In this document: positions 1 through 8,341 of the stretch, piece by piece
Numbering within the stretch: position 1 is the stretch's first letter
Layout of the letters: each line of letters begins with the position of its first letter
Assembly: GCA_024072375.1 (NCBI GenBank)
Contig: CP099617.1
Span: forward strand, 539,001 to 603,000
Length of the DNA stretch: 64,000 bases
Direction: 5' to 3'
Source: Sphingomonadaceae bacterium OTU29LAMAA1
Lineage (GTDB): Bacteria; Pseudomonadota; Alphaproteobacteria; Sphingomonadales; Sphingomonadaceae
The notes under the pieces: generated by a model
The model's input: the letters and a program-made list of their open reading frames with translations, nothing else
Told to the model about the DNA's origin: nothing
The model's database searches: none
Translations under genes and position numbers: made by a program

Positions 1-600
1 AAGTTGCCCCGCCAGCGCCAGCGTATCTCCGCCGACATCGACACCCGAACCATGCAGCAGCGCGATCGCCTGCGGCACCGGCCGTCCTTCGGCAGCGAGC
101 CGCGCGACGAGTTGCGCGGTCAGATACGCGCCGGCCGAACAACCATAGATGCCGATCGGCTCGTCCGCCTCCGCTAACAACGCGGCATACACAGCGAGTG
201 CGTCGTCGACCGCCGCGGGAAACCGATGTTCGGGTGCGAGGCGATAGTCGACCGCAACAACGCGCATGCCCGTCGTCGCCGCGACCGGCACCGCCTCTAG
301 CACCGCACCGGCACCGGCGCCCCAAAGGAAGGCGCCGCCGTGCAGGCAGATCAGCACACCCTTACACCTCACCCCCGCCGGCGCGACGTCATGCACCGGC
401 ACACCGCCGATCGTGCGGGCGACGACTTCCACTGGATAGGAGCGGAGTGCCTCTTCAAGCCGCGCAGAATTGATGGCGTCATAGTGACGGCGGCGACCCT
501 CGATATCCTTCGGCAGCGCGGTCGGCTGACGGACAACCGTATCGAAGTGAATGCGGGCAGCCGGGCTGACCCAACCAGCTAATTCGGGAGGGGGGATCAT
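1..600 (-). CDS. Alpha/beta hydrolase, HSL (hormone-sensitive lipase) family, C-terminus outside window
   Basis: This is an esterase of the HSL/acetyl-esterase family, truncated by the left edge of the window. The visible 200 residues begin MIPPPELAGWVSPAARIHF and carry the oxyanion-hole motif HGGAF, the family block DYRLAPEHRFPAA and the nucleophile elbow GCSAG (Ser nucleophile); the catalytic Asp and His would lie beyond the edge. The ATG at 600 is the first possible start because an in-frame TGA lies directly upstream. No signal peptide is visible, unlike the second HSL-type esterase at 7163, so this copy is probably cytoplasmic. It is transcribed divergently from the TonB-receptor/trehalase operon and may serve the same pathway. 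The substrate is not predictable beyond a carboxylic ester. Confidence 0.8.
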   Translation of the reverse strand, partial: MIPPPELAGWVSPAARIHFDTVVRQPTALPKDIEGRRRHYDAINSARLEEALRSYPVEVVARTIGGVPVHDVAPAGVRCKGVLICLHGGAFLWGAGAGAVLEAVPVAATTGMRVVAVDYRLAPEHRFPAAVDDALAVYAALLAEADEPIGIYGCSAGAYLTAQLVARLAAEGRPVPQAIALLHGSGVDVGGDTLALAGQL

Positions 601-755
601 GCATCATGCCTTTGCTATCGATGACATCATATCGCCGAAAACGGTCTTGCCACTCGTAAACGTCTGACATCGCCATATTGACATCGATACCATTTTGCAA
701 GAATGAGGCTGCATAAGGCCGCGCGCAACGCGGTTCGATTTCGGGGAGGAAGCAG
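601..755. promoter_or_regulatory. Divergent promoter region with TGACATC repeats and a spaced dyad
   Basis: This gap separates the divergent esterase and TonB receptor genes. TATCGATGAC at 616-625 is matched, with one mismatch, by the reverse complement of GACATCGATA at 680-689. TGACATC occurs three times in the same orientation, at 622, 665 and 679. TTGACA at 678-683 could be the -35 box of the receptor operon, but the -10 at 17 nt spacing (GAATGA) is poor. The arrangement is what a dimeric regulator of both genes could bind. No regulator gene is visible nearby and the assignment is inference. Confidence 0.35.
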
Positions 756-3071
756 ATGAGGTCGCCGTTCTATTGCACCGCAAGCGCTGTGGCATTGGTG
801 ATGGCTGTGCCCGCCGCTGCGCAGCAGGTATCGCAACAGGCCGGAGTGCCGGCAGCAGGTGCCGCGTCACCCGCGCCGAATGATGACGTGGCCCCGACAG
901 ACGCCGATGCGGCCGTATCGCCCGCTACGGGCCTTGGCGACATCGTGGTTACGGCACGCCGTCGGCAAGAGCGGCTGCAGGACGTGCCGCTATCCGTCAC
1001 CGCCTTCACGCCCGAAAAGCTCGCCGATGCGCGCATCGTCAACCGCACTGATCTAGCCAATTTCACTCCGTCGCTGATCAGCATCACTGGCGGCTATCCC
1101 GGCGAATTCGCGTTCTTCGCACTGCGCGGACAGGGGCCGGCGTTCGGCTCGGTGCCGGGCGTCATCAACTATTTTGCCGAGGTGCCAGCGCTCGTCGGCA
1201 TAGATGGTCGTGTCGGCACCTTCTACGATCTCGCGAACGTGCAGGTGCTTGCCGGGCCGCAGGGCACGCTGTTCGGCAAGAACGCGACCGGCGGCAACAT
1301 CCTGTTCGAACCGGCACGGCCGATCAACCGGCAGGAAGGTTACGTTCAGCTCGAATATGGCAACCTGCGCGACGTGCGGGCCGAGTTCGCCGTCAACCTG
1401 CCGATCGTCGACGACAAGGTGCTGCTGCGTGTCGCCGGAGAGGTCGGCCGCCGCGACGGCTACACGAAGGATGTCGGACCGTTCTTTCGCGGTAAGGACT
1501 ACGACAACCTCGCCTATCAGAGCATCCGCGCCAGCCTGACGCTGAGGCCGATCGACGGAGTCGAGCTCTACACCGTCGCGCGCTACCATCATTCCGAAAA
1601 CAATGGGCCGGGTACGGTGCTGCAGGAGCTCGATCCGTCGCTTGGCGCGCCAGCGGCGCCGGCCGCGCTGTTGCTACCCGGCTTCGGGAGCGCGCTAGCC
1701 AATCAGCAGGCCTGGGGCTCGCGCCGCGTCGCCTACGATATCGACGAGTTTGCGCGGACCGACTACTGGCAGGTGATCAACCATGCGACCGTTGCGCTGG
1801 GCGATACGCTGACGCTCAAGAACATCGCGAGCTATTCCGAGCTGACCTACCGCTACGCCTACGATTACGACGCTACGCCGCTGTCGATTAGCGGCCAAAC
1901 CAGCGCGACTGGTGCGCCGACGCAGGCGCCGACGTACTTCACCGAGGAACTGCAGCTGCAGGGGCGCGTGTTGCGCGACGCGGTCAATTTCAGCGTCGGC
2001 GGCTATTACGACCGATCGGGTCTGCGCCGAGACCAGGGCCTGTTCGTGATCCAATATCCGCTGACGGCGCTGGTTGGGCCAGTGCCGGCGATCATCAACA
2101 ATCGCTCACGCAGCCATGCGGTGTTCGGCCAGGCGACGATCGACCTCGGCAAGGCGGGGTTGTTGCGCGGGCTGAGCTTGACCGGCGGCCTGCGGCATAC
2201 TTGGGACGAGACGTCGAACTATACGCAGATCTTCGTACTGCCGGCTACCAGCGGCTCGGGCAAGTTCGAATACACGAGCTATAACGCGTCGCTCGATTAT
2301 GCCTTTGCCGATGGCATCCACGCCTATGTGACGGCGCGCGACGCGTACAAGGCGGGTGGCGTCAACGGGCCGGTGCCGGGTAATTCGCCCTTCCGCACCT
2401 TTCCGCCCGAAAAGCTGGAGGACGTCGAGGTTGGCCTGAAGAGCCAGCTGCGCATCGCCGGCGTGTCGACGCGGTTCAACGTCGCGGCTTATCGTGGCAT
2501 CTACACGAACATCCAGCGCACGACGCAGGAGGCGATCGGAGGTACAATCCTCAACGTGACGCGCACCGCCGCGCGCGGGCGAATTCAAGGCGTCGAGGTC
2601 ACCGCGGGGATCGAGCCGCTCCAAGGCCTCGCACTGAACGGCAGCTATTCCTATACCGACGCGAAATACACCGAGGTCACCGATGCTTCGGCGGGCGCGA
2701 TCCTCGCGGGCGCGGCGTTCCCCTATACCCCAAAGCATAAGGTGACGCTGGGCGCCAATTACCGCCACGACCTGGGCAGCGCCGGCATGCTCGCGCTGTC
2801 GGCGAACTGGGCCTATCAGAGCCGCTTCTCGACCGCGCAGAACAACCTTGCGCGCGTGCCCTATCTGCCCGCCTACGACACGCTGGCAGTGCGGGCGGGC
2901 GTGCAGGGGATCGGTGGCAGCAACCTCGACCTGACGCTGTTCATGGCCAATGCGACGAACAACACCTTCGCGACCGGATTGCAGGATCTCTACAACGTCG
3001 GCGGCGGGACGGTGACCTACACCTACGGCGAGCCGCGGACCTATGGGGCGCAGCTGCGCTTTCACTGGTAG
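756..3071 (+). CDS. TonB-dependent outer-membrane receptor
   Basis: An outer-membrane beta-barrel receptor that takes up a ligand using energy from TonB. The 771-residue product has a signal peptide ending near PAAAQQ, a low-complexity Ala/Pro-rich linker, a TonB-box-like segment DIVVTARRR around residue 65, a plug domain (ERLQDVPLSVTAFTPEKL onward, with GPQGTLFGKNATGG) and a barrel ending in the aromatic terminus LRFHW. The plug resembles the general sphingomonad receptor class (many siderophore-like, aromatic or glycoside receptors) rather than the TIGR01782 oligosaccharide class seen at 32959 and 43713. It is followed 39 nt later by a trehalase, so the ligand is likely a trehalose-containing compound or another product handled by this operon. 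The exact ligand cannot be read from sequence. Confidence 0.9.
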   Translation: MRSPFYCTASAVALVMAVPAAAQQVSQQAGVPAAGAASPAPNDDVAPTDADAAVSPATGLGDIVVTARRRQERLQDVPLSVTAFTPEKLADARIVNRTDLANFTPSLISITGGYPGEFAFFALRGQGPAFGSVPGVINYFAEVPALVGIDGRVGTFYDLANVQVLAGPQGTLFGKNATGGNILFEPARPINRQEGYVQLEYGNLRDVRAEFAVNLPIVDDKVLLRVAGEVGRRDGYTKDVGPFFRGKDYDNLAYQSIRASLTLRPIDGVELYTVARYHHSENNGPGTVLQELDPSLGAPAAPAALLLPGFGSALANQQAWGSRRVAYDIDEFARTDYWQVINHATVALGDTLTLKNIASYSELTYRYAYDYDATPLSISGQTSATGAPTQAPTYFTEELQLQGRVLRDAVNFSVGGYYDRSGLRRDQGLFVIQYPLTALVGPVPAIINNRSRSHAVFGQATIDLGKAGLLRGLSLTGGLRHTWDETSNYTQIFVLPATSGSGKFEYTSYNASLDYAFADGIHAYVTARDAYKAGGVNGPVPGNSPFRTFPPEKLEDVEVGLKSQLRIAGVSTRFNVAAYRGIYTNIQRTTQEAIGGTILNVTRTAARGRIQGVEVTAGIEPLQGLALNGSYSYTDAKYTEVTDASAGAILAGAAFPYTPKHKVTLGANYRHDLGSAGMLALSANWAYQSRFSTAQNNLARVPYLPAYDTLAVRAGVQGIGGSNLDLTLFMANATNNTFATGLQDLYNVGGGTVTYTYGEPRTYGAQLRFHW

Positions 3072-3110
3072 GCGGGGGTGTCCGTCCTTCTCGCGGAGGT
3101 ATCGTCCGTC

Positions 3111-4637
3111 ATGCACACCGCGCCCGCCATCGCGTCGCCCGCGGACCTTTATGGTCCGCTGCTGTCGGAGGTGCAGCTCGCGCGTCTGTTCGAGGACGGC
3201 AAGACCTTCGTCGACGCGGTGCCGCTGCGCGCGCCGTGCCAAATCCGCGAGGCCTTCGCCGCGCTGCCGCCGGGGGTTGCCACTCTACGCGGCTTCGTCG
3301 ACGAGAACTTCCGGCTGCCGGCCTCCGCGCGGGTGCATGCGGCGCACGGCGAACGCGACCTGCGGGCTTATCTCCGATCGATCTGGCCCGACCTCTGCCA
3401 CGAGAATGCGGCGCCGACGGCGGGCTGCTCCCTGCTTCCCGTCGCGGGCGTGCATCCGGTGCCGGGCGGCCGCTTCGCCGAGCTATATTATTGGGACAGC
3501 TATTTCACGATCCTGGGGCTGATCCGCGACGGGTTCGAACAGGTCGCCGCCAACACCGTCGAGGCGTTCGCCGACCTGCTCGCGACCTATGGCCGCATTC
3601 CAAACGGGACGCGCAGCTATTATCTCAGCCGCTCTCAGCCGCCGCTCTATTACGCGATGCTGGGCCTGGTACCCGATGCGCGGCCGGGGCCGATGCGTCG
3701 GCGGCTGGAGGCACTGTTGATCGAACATGCGTTCTGGATGAACGGCGCGGCCGGGCTTGGCCCGGCGGAGAGCGCACATCGGGTCGTGCGGATGCCGGAC
3801 GGCGCGGTGTTGAACCGCTATTGGGACGATCGCACCAGTCCTCGCGATGAATCCTATTTGGAGGACGTCACCACGGCGGATCGATCGGGACGGCCGCACG
3901 CCGATGTCTATCGCGCGCTGCGCGCTGGCGCGGAGAGCGGCTGGGACTTCTCGTCGCGATGGTTTGCTGAAGGCGACAGGCTGGAGAGCATCCGTACGCC
4001 CGAGATCGTGCCGGTCGATCTCAACGCCTGCCTGTATGGCATGGAGCGCGCGATCGCGGCACTGGCTGATGCGCTGTGCGAGGATACGATCGCCCGCCGC
4101 TTCGACGGCGCCGCGCGGCGGCGCCGCACGGCGATCCATCGCTGGTTGTGGCACGACGCGGGATATTTCTGCGACGTCGACTTCGAGACGGCTGAGCCGC
4201 GCCGGCACCTCACCGCCGCGACGCTGATGCCGCTGTTCACCGGCGTCGCGAGCCGGGCGCAGGCCGCGCAGGTGGCGCAGGCCACCACCGCCGGGCTGCT
4301 CGCCGACGGCGGCCTTCGCACGACGCTGATCGACAGCGGCGAGCAATGGGATTGGCCAAACGGCTGGGCGCCGTTGCAGTGGATCGCCTTTGCCGGGTTG
4401 CGCCGGTACGGCTACCGCCGCCTGGCCGATACGATCGCCGCGCGTTGGGTGGGTACGGTGGATGCCGAATTCCAGCGCAGTGGCTGGATCCACGAGAAAT
4501 ACGATGTCGAGCGTCGAATGGGCGGCGGTGGCGGCGAATACCTGCCGCAGATCGGTTTCGGTTGGACTAACGGGGTCACCGCGACCTTCATCGATCTGTT
4601 GGGGATGAGCCGCGCCGGTGCGGAGACCGAGCGGTGA
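3111..4637 (+). CDS. treA: Trehalase, glycoside hydrolase family 37
   Basis: Hydrolyses alpha,alpha-trehalose to two glucose molecules. Both GH37 signatures are present: PGGRFAELYYWDSYF and QWDWPNGWAP. The two catalytic residues sit in their family contexts, the acid Asp in SGWDFSSRWF and the base Glu in GGGGEYLPQIGFGW. The product is about 508 residues, normal for the family. I chose ATG 3111, preceded by GCGGAGG at 3093-3099, over an upstream in-frame GTG at 3078. No signal peptide is apparent, so the enzyme is probably cytoplasmic (TreF-like) and needs trehalose to be imported. Its stop overlaps the GTG of the next gene (GTGA), indicating translational coupling. Co-occurrence with a CoA-transferase and an esterase is unusual for a simple trehalose operon. 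Confidence 0.92.
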   Translation: MHTAPAIASPADLYGPLLSEVQLARLFEDGKTFVDAVPLRAPCQIREAFAALPPGVATLRGFVDENFRLPASARVHAAHGERDLRAYLRSIWPDLCHENAAPTAGCSLLPVAGVHPVPGGRFAELYYWDSYFTILGLIRDGFEQVAANTVEAFADLLATYGRIPNGTRSYYLSRSQPPLYYAMLGLVPDARPGPMRRRLEALLIEHAFWMNGAAGLGPAESAHRVVRMPDGAVLNRYWDDRTSPRDESYLEDVTTADRSGRPHADVYRALRAGAESGWDFSSRWFAEGDRLESIRTPEIVPVDLNACLYGMERAIAALADALCEDTIARRFDGAARRRRTAIHRWLWHDAGYFCDVDFETAEPRRHLTAATLMPLFTGVASRAQAAQVAQATTAGLLADGGLRTTLIDSGEQWDWPNGWAPLQWIAFAGLRRYGYRRLADTIAARWVGTVDAEFQRSGWIHEKYDVERRMGGGGGEYLPQIGFGWTNGVTATFIDLLGMSRAGAETER

Positions 4638-5956
4638 TCCGCGCGACGGCCGCCTATCGGAACCGGCTGATGCCCGCCGATCAGGCGGTCGCGCTGATTC
4701 CCGACGGTGCCCGTATCTGCATGGCGTTGGGTGTCGCGCAGCCGCCCGCGATCCTGCATGCGCTGGCAATGCGGGCAGAGGCAGGCGGCATCGACGGGGC
4801 AAGCCTCTATTACCTGCTGTCGACGTCGCTAGCGGGAAAGACGGTGCTGCAGCGCGGCCTGCGCCACCGGTTGCGGCCAATGAGCCTGTTCCACAGCGCG
4901 GTCGAACGCGCGATCGATATGGAGGCGGCGGCGAACGGCGACCCCGACGTCGACCTGATCCCAGTCGCGTTCAGCCGTGTGCCGCGGATGCTGCGCCAGG
5001 AGGTGGGCGTCGACACGCTTATCACGCAGGTCGCGCCGCCCGACGAGAACGGCGACTTCAGCCTCGGCACCAACGTCGATTATGCGCATGGCGCGGCGCG
5101 GTCCTGCGCGCGGGTGATCGTCGAGGTCAATCGCCACATGCCGCGCACCGGCCGCCACGGCACCATCCCGCTGTCGGCGGTGACCGCCATCGTCGAAAAC
5201 GACCAACCGCTGCCGGAAATCCCCTCGGCCGCGCGCCGGCCGCAGGACGAGGCGATCGGCGCTATCATCGCCGGCCTGATCGACGACGGCGCCTGTCTGC
5301 AGATGGGAATCGGCGCGGTGCCCGAGGCGGTCTGCGCGGCGCTGCATCGGCATCGCCATCTCGGCATCCATTCAGAACTGATGACCCCCGGCCTTGCATC
5401 CCTGAGGCAGGCCGGCGTCGTCGACAACAGCCACAAGCGCGATCATCGCGGCAGGACGATCTTCACCTTCGCCATGGGCGACCGGCCGTTCTACGACTTC
5501 CTCGACGGCAATCCGGACTTGGAGGCGTACCCCGTCGACTACGTCAACGATGTCGCGGTGATCGCCCGCAACCCGAACATGGTTTCGGTGAACGCGACGC
5601 TGGAGGTCGACCTCGACGGCGCATGCAATTCGGAAGGGATGCATGGGCGCCAGTATAGCGCCGCCGGTGGCCAGCTAGACTTCGTCCGCGGCGCCGGTGC
5701 ATCGCAAGGCGGCAAGTCGATCATCGCCTGCCACGCGACCGCGGCGGCCGGTACGGTCTCGCGGATCGTGCCGCGACTGTCAGGTCCGGTCACCACGCCG
5801 CGCAACGATGTCCATTTCGTCGTCACTGAATTCGGCGCCGCCGACCTGCGCGGCAAGTCGCTCGCAGATCGGGCAAAGTCGCTGATTGCGATCGCCCACC
5901 CTGGGTTCAGAGACGAGCTGACCGCACAGGTCGACCTTCGCAGGAACACATCATGA
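4634..5956 (+). CDS. Acetyl-CoA hydrolase/transferase family protein (4-hydroxybutyrate CoA-transferase-like)
   Basis: A family I CoA-transferase expected to move CoA from a donor such as acetyl-CoA onto a carboxylic acid. The 440-residue protein shows the family blocks: the N-terminal ADQAVALIPDGARICM region, GTNVDYAHGA, the candidate catalytic Glu in NATLEVDLDG, and the C-terminal GGQLDFVRGA and VTEFGAADLRGKS motifs. Its GTG start overlaps the trehalase stop and its stop overlaps the next start (ATGA), so it lies inside one operon. In this context it could activate a short acid released by the downstream esterase. The specific acid is unknown; acetate, butyrate, 4-hydroxybutyrate or succinate-like substrates all occur in the family. 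Confidence 0.85.
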   Translation: MIRATAAYRNRLMPADQAVALIPDGARICMALGVAQPPAILHALAMRAEAGGIDGASLYYLLSTSLAGKTVLQRGLRHRLRPMSLFHSAVERAIDMEAAANGDPDVDLIPVAFSRVPRMLRQEVGVDTLITQVAPPDENGDFSLGTNVDYAHGAARSCARVIVEVNRHMPRTGRHGTIPLSAVTAIVENDQPLPEIPSAARRPQDEAIGAIIAGLIDDGACLQMGIGAVPEAVCAALHRHRHLGIHSELMTPGLASLRQAGVVDNSHKRDHRGRTIFTFAMGDRPFYDFLDGNPDLEAYPVDYVNDVAVIARNPNMVSVNATLEVDLDGACNSEGMHGRQYSAAGGQLDFVRGAGASQGGKSIIACHATAAAGTVSRIVPRLSGPVTTPRNDVHFVVTEFGAADLRGKSLADRAKSLIAIAHPGFRDELTAQVDLRRNTS

Positions 5957-7158
5957 CCCTGTCGTCCCCGTTGGACATCCTTCCCGAAGAGGTGGCGCCA
6001 GCGACAATGCCGCACTCTGGCCTCGCCCAGCGAATCTCCGGTTTGTATCTGGCGGTTTACCTCCACTTCGGCTTCTTCGGCTTCCTTCCCTTGTGGCTTT
6101 CCGCGACGGGCGCGACCCCCGGCGAGATCGGGCTGTTGATGGCGATCCCCCTCATGCTGCGATTGGTGACGGTGGCACCTTTTTCGGCCTGGGCGGGGCG
6201 GACTGGCCGGGTGCGCAACGCCATCGCGGTCACCGCGCTGGGTTCGGCGGCGCTGATCACGCTGCTGATTGGCCAGCCGAACCATCTGGGGCGCATCCTG
6301 ATCGTCGTCGCCTTCTCGACCACATGGGATCAGATCCCGGTGCTCACCGACGCCTATGCGGTTATGGCCGTCCGGCGGGTCGGACTCGACTTCGGACGGC
6401 TCCGTGTGTGGGGTTCAATTGGCGCGGTTGTATCGAGCGCCGGCGCCGGGTGGGTATTCGGCCTAACGGGAATCGCGGCCCTGCCGTGGCTGGTCGCCGG
6501 GCTGCTCATTCTGCCCGCATTGATGACGCTGGCGCTTCCTTCTGACCGGACCGCAATCGATGCAGGCGGGGCCGCACAGGGAAGCTGGCGACAAGTGGTG
6601 GGCGACCGGACACTAATGCGCCTGATCATCGCGGCATCGGTGGTGATGGCCAGCCACGGCGTGTTGACCAGCTTCGGCCCCATCCAATGGGCGGGGCACG
6701 GCATATCGACCGGCATCATCGGCGTGCTGCAGGCCGTCGCCGTGAGTGCGGAGATCGTCGCCTTCTGGTTCGGATCGAAGCTGTTGGGACGCAGGGATCC
6801 CGGCGTGCTGATCTGGTTGGCCGGCTGCGTCTCAATTCTGCGGTGGACGGTGATGGCGGTCGATCCTCCCGCGGCGATCCTGATCGTCGTGCAACTTTTT
6901 CAGGGCGTCACCGCGACGGGCGCGATCCTAGGGGCAATGCTGGTGATCGCGAAGCGCGTGCCGCTCGCCTTGAGCGCGGCGGCGCAGGGACTGAACGCTG
7001 TGCTGCTCGGCCTGGCACTGGCGGCGACGACCGCGGGTTCCGGCCTGTTATGGCAGCGCGGCGCGCTGATCGCCTATCTCGTCATGGCCGCGCTCGCGGC
7101 GCTGGCGGTAGTTCTCGCGTGGCCGCGTTCGCGCGCCGACATCTTGGACCGGAGTTGA
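5953..7158 (+). CDS. MFS transporter (MFS_1-like, LacY/HcaT-type)
   Basis: An inner-membrane permease of 401 residues with about twelve hydrophobic segments, starting from LYLAVYLHFGFFGFLPLW. The N-terminal layout and the segment WDQIPVLTDAYAV, together with LRVWGSIGAV, resemble the PF12832 group that includes the phenylpropionate permease HcaT and oligosaccharide:H+ symporters. The start codon overlaps the stop of the CoA-transferase gene by 4 nt. In the operon it most plausibly brings the sugar or acid released in the periplasm into the cytoplasm, where the trehalase and CoA-transferase act. Substrate assignment is inference from context. Confidence 0.82.
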   Translation: MTLSSPLDILPEEVAPATMPHSGLAQRISGLYLAVYLHFGFFGFLPLWLSATGATPGEIGLLMAIPLMLRLVTVAPFSAWAGRTGRVRNAIAVTALGSAALITLLIGQPNHLGRILIVVAFSTTWDQIPVLTDAYAVMAVRRVGLDFGRLRVWGSIGAVVSSAGAGWVFGLTGIAALPWLVAGLLILPALMTLALPSDRTAIDAGGAAQGSWRQVVGDRTLMRLIIAASVVMASHGVLTSFGPIQWAGHGISTGIIGVLQAVAVSAEIVAFWFGSKLLGRRDPGVLIWLAGCVSILRWTVMAVDPPAAILIVVQLFQGVTATGAILGAMLVIAKRVPLALSAAAQGLNAVLLGLALAATTAGSGLLWQRGALIAYLVMAALAALAVVLAWPRSRADILDRS

Positions 7159-7162
7159 AGCG

Positions 7163-8203
7163 ATGCCCTCGAAGATCCGCTACCTGATCCACAAGGCCGT
7201 CATGGCTGCCATGGTCGCGGCCGTTGCAAAGGGCGCCGCGACCGCCCAGACGCAGCCCGCCGGCACGAACAACCTGGCCAAGTGGGCGTTGCCCGATACT
7301 CTTAGCCCGCAAGGGCGAGCGATGGCGGCGGCAATGGCCGCAGCGCCGGTGCCCGAACCCGCGCCGCCGCTTGAGTTGCAGCGGCGGTTCGTCGCCGATC
7401 TTCAGTCTGGAATGGGCGCTGAACTAGCCAAGCGGTACGACGTCCGGATTCAGAATTCGACGATTGCCGGCGTGCCTGTGCGCATCCTTTTTCCTAAGGG
7501 CGTGACGACGCTCGGTAGGGAACCCGTCCTGCTCAACCTGCACGGCGGCGGCTTTCAAGCCGATGCCGGATCGCTGACCGAGACAGTTCCGATCGCCGCG
7601 CTTACCGGCATTCCGGTCGTCGCTGTGCTGTACCGGCTGGCACCGGAGCATCCGTACCCGGCGGCGCTGAACGACGCTTTAGGGGTATATCAGGCGCTTG
7701 AGAAGGATCGCTCGGCGGCGCACATTGGTGTCTACGGGACGTCGGCCGGGGCGGCGCTGAGTGGGCAACTCCTAGCGCGGCTTACCACGATGAAGCGGCC
7801 GATGCCGGCCGCGCTGGGCTATTTCTCCGGCAGCGCTGACCTCACTACGAGTGGTGATTCTGAATCCTGGATGCCGCTACCCGGCGGTGCGAGGACGATG
7901 ACGGAGAGTGTCGCGTCCTACGTCGGCAAGACTCCCGTCTCTGATCCGATCCTGTCGCCGCTGAAGGGCGACGTGTCGCGCTTCCCGCCAACCCTGCTGG
8001 TTACGAGCACGCGCGACATCTTGCTCAGCCCAACCTCAATCTTCGCTCGCAAGTTGGCGGAGCAGGAAGTCGACGCGCGGCTCGTCGTATTCGACGGACT
8101 GCCGCACGCCTTCTGGGCCTATATGGCAATTCCCGAGACGGACGAGGCTAACGCCCTGATGGCGAAATTCTTGAAATCCCGCGTCGCGAACGCGGAACGC
8201 TAA
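7163..8203 (+). CDS. Exported alpha/beta hydrolase, HSL/acetyl-esterase family
   Basis: A predicted secreted or periplasmic esterase of 346 residues. The N-terminus (KAVMAAMVAAVAKGAATAQT) looks like a signal peptide. The catalytic core has HGGGF (oxyanion hole), YRLAPEHPYPAALNDA, the nucleophile elbow GTSAGA, the acid region TSTRDILLSP and the histidine in DGLPHAFW, so the Ser-Asp-His triad is complete. It begins 4 nt after the permease and is the last gene of the receptor-trehalase-CoA-transferase-permease operon. With the divergent HSL gene at the window's left edge, two paralogous esterases flank the operon, suggesting the imported substrate carries ester groups. Confidence 0.88.
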   Translation: MPSKIRYLIHKAVMAAMVAAVAKGAATAQTQPAGTNNLAKWALPDTLSPQGRAMAAAMAAAPVPEPAPPLELQRRFVADLQSGMGAELAKRYDVRIQNSTIAGVPVRILFPKGVTTLGREPVLLNLHGGGFQADAGSLTETVPIAALTGIPVVAVLYRLAPEHPYPAALNDALGVYQALEKDRSAAHIGVYGTSAGAALSGQLLARLTTMKRPMPAALGYFSGSADLTTSGDSESWMPLPGGARTMTESVASYVGKTPVSDPILSPLKGDVSRFPPTLLVTSTRDILLSPTSIFARKLAEQEVDARLVVFDGLPHAFWAYMAIPETDEANALMAKFLKSRVANAER

Positions 8204-8213
8204 GAATATATCG

Positions 8214-8242
8214 CGCGGCTGCACCAGCGCAGCGCAGCCGCG
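8214..8242 (+). terminator. GC-rich hairpin after the trehalase operon
   Basis: A 9-bp perfect inverted repeat (CGCGGCTGC at 8214-8222 and GCAGCCGCG at 8234-8242) with an 11-nt loop begins 10 nt after the esterase stop. There is no run of T after it, so it could be an intrinsic terminator with a weak tail or an mRNA-stabilising 3' hairpin. Confidence 0.4.
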
Positions 8243-8341
8243 AGAATGGCACTATGAACGAATGTCGGAAGTACGGCGGCCGGGGAGAGGCTACGAGCGT
8301 CCGCATTTGGGTCAAGCAGCGCGCTCTCTCGAACCAACGAC

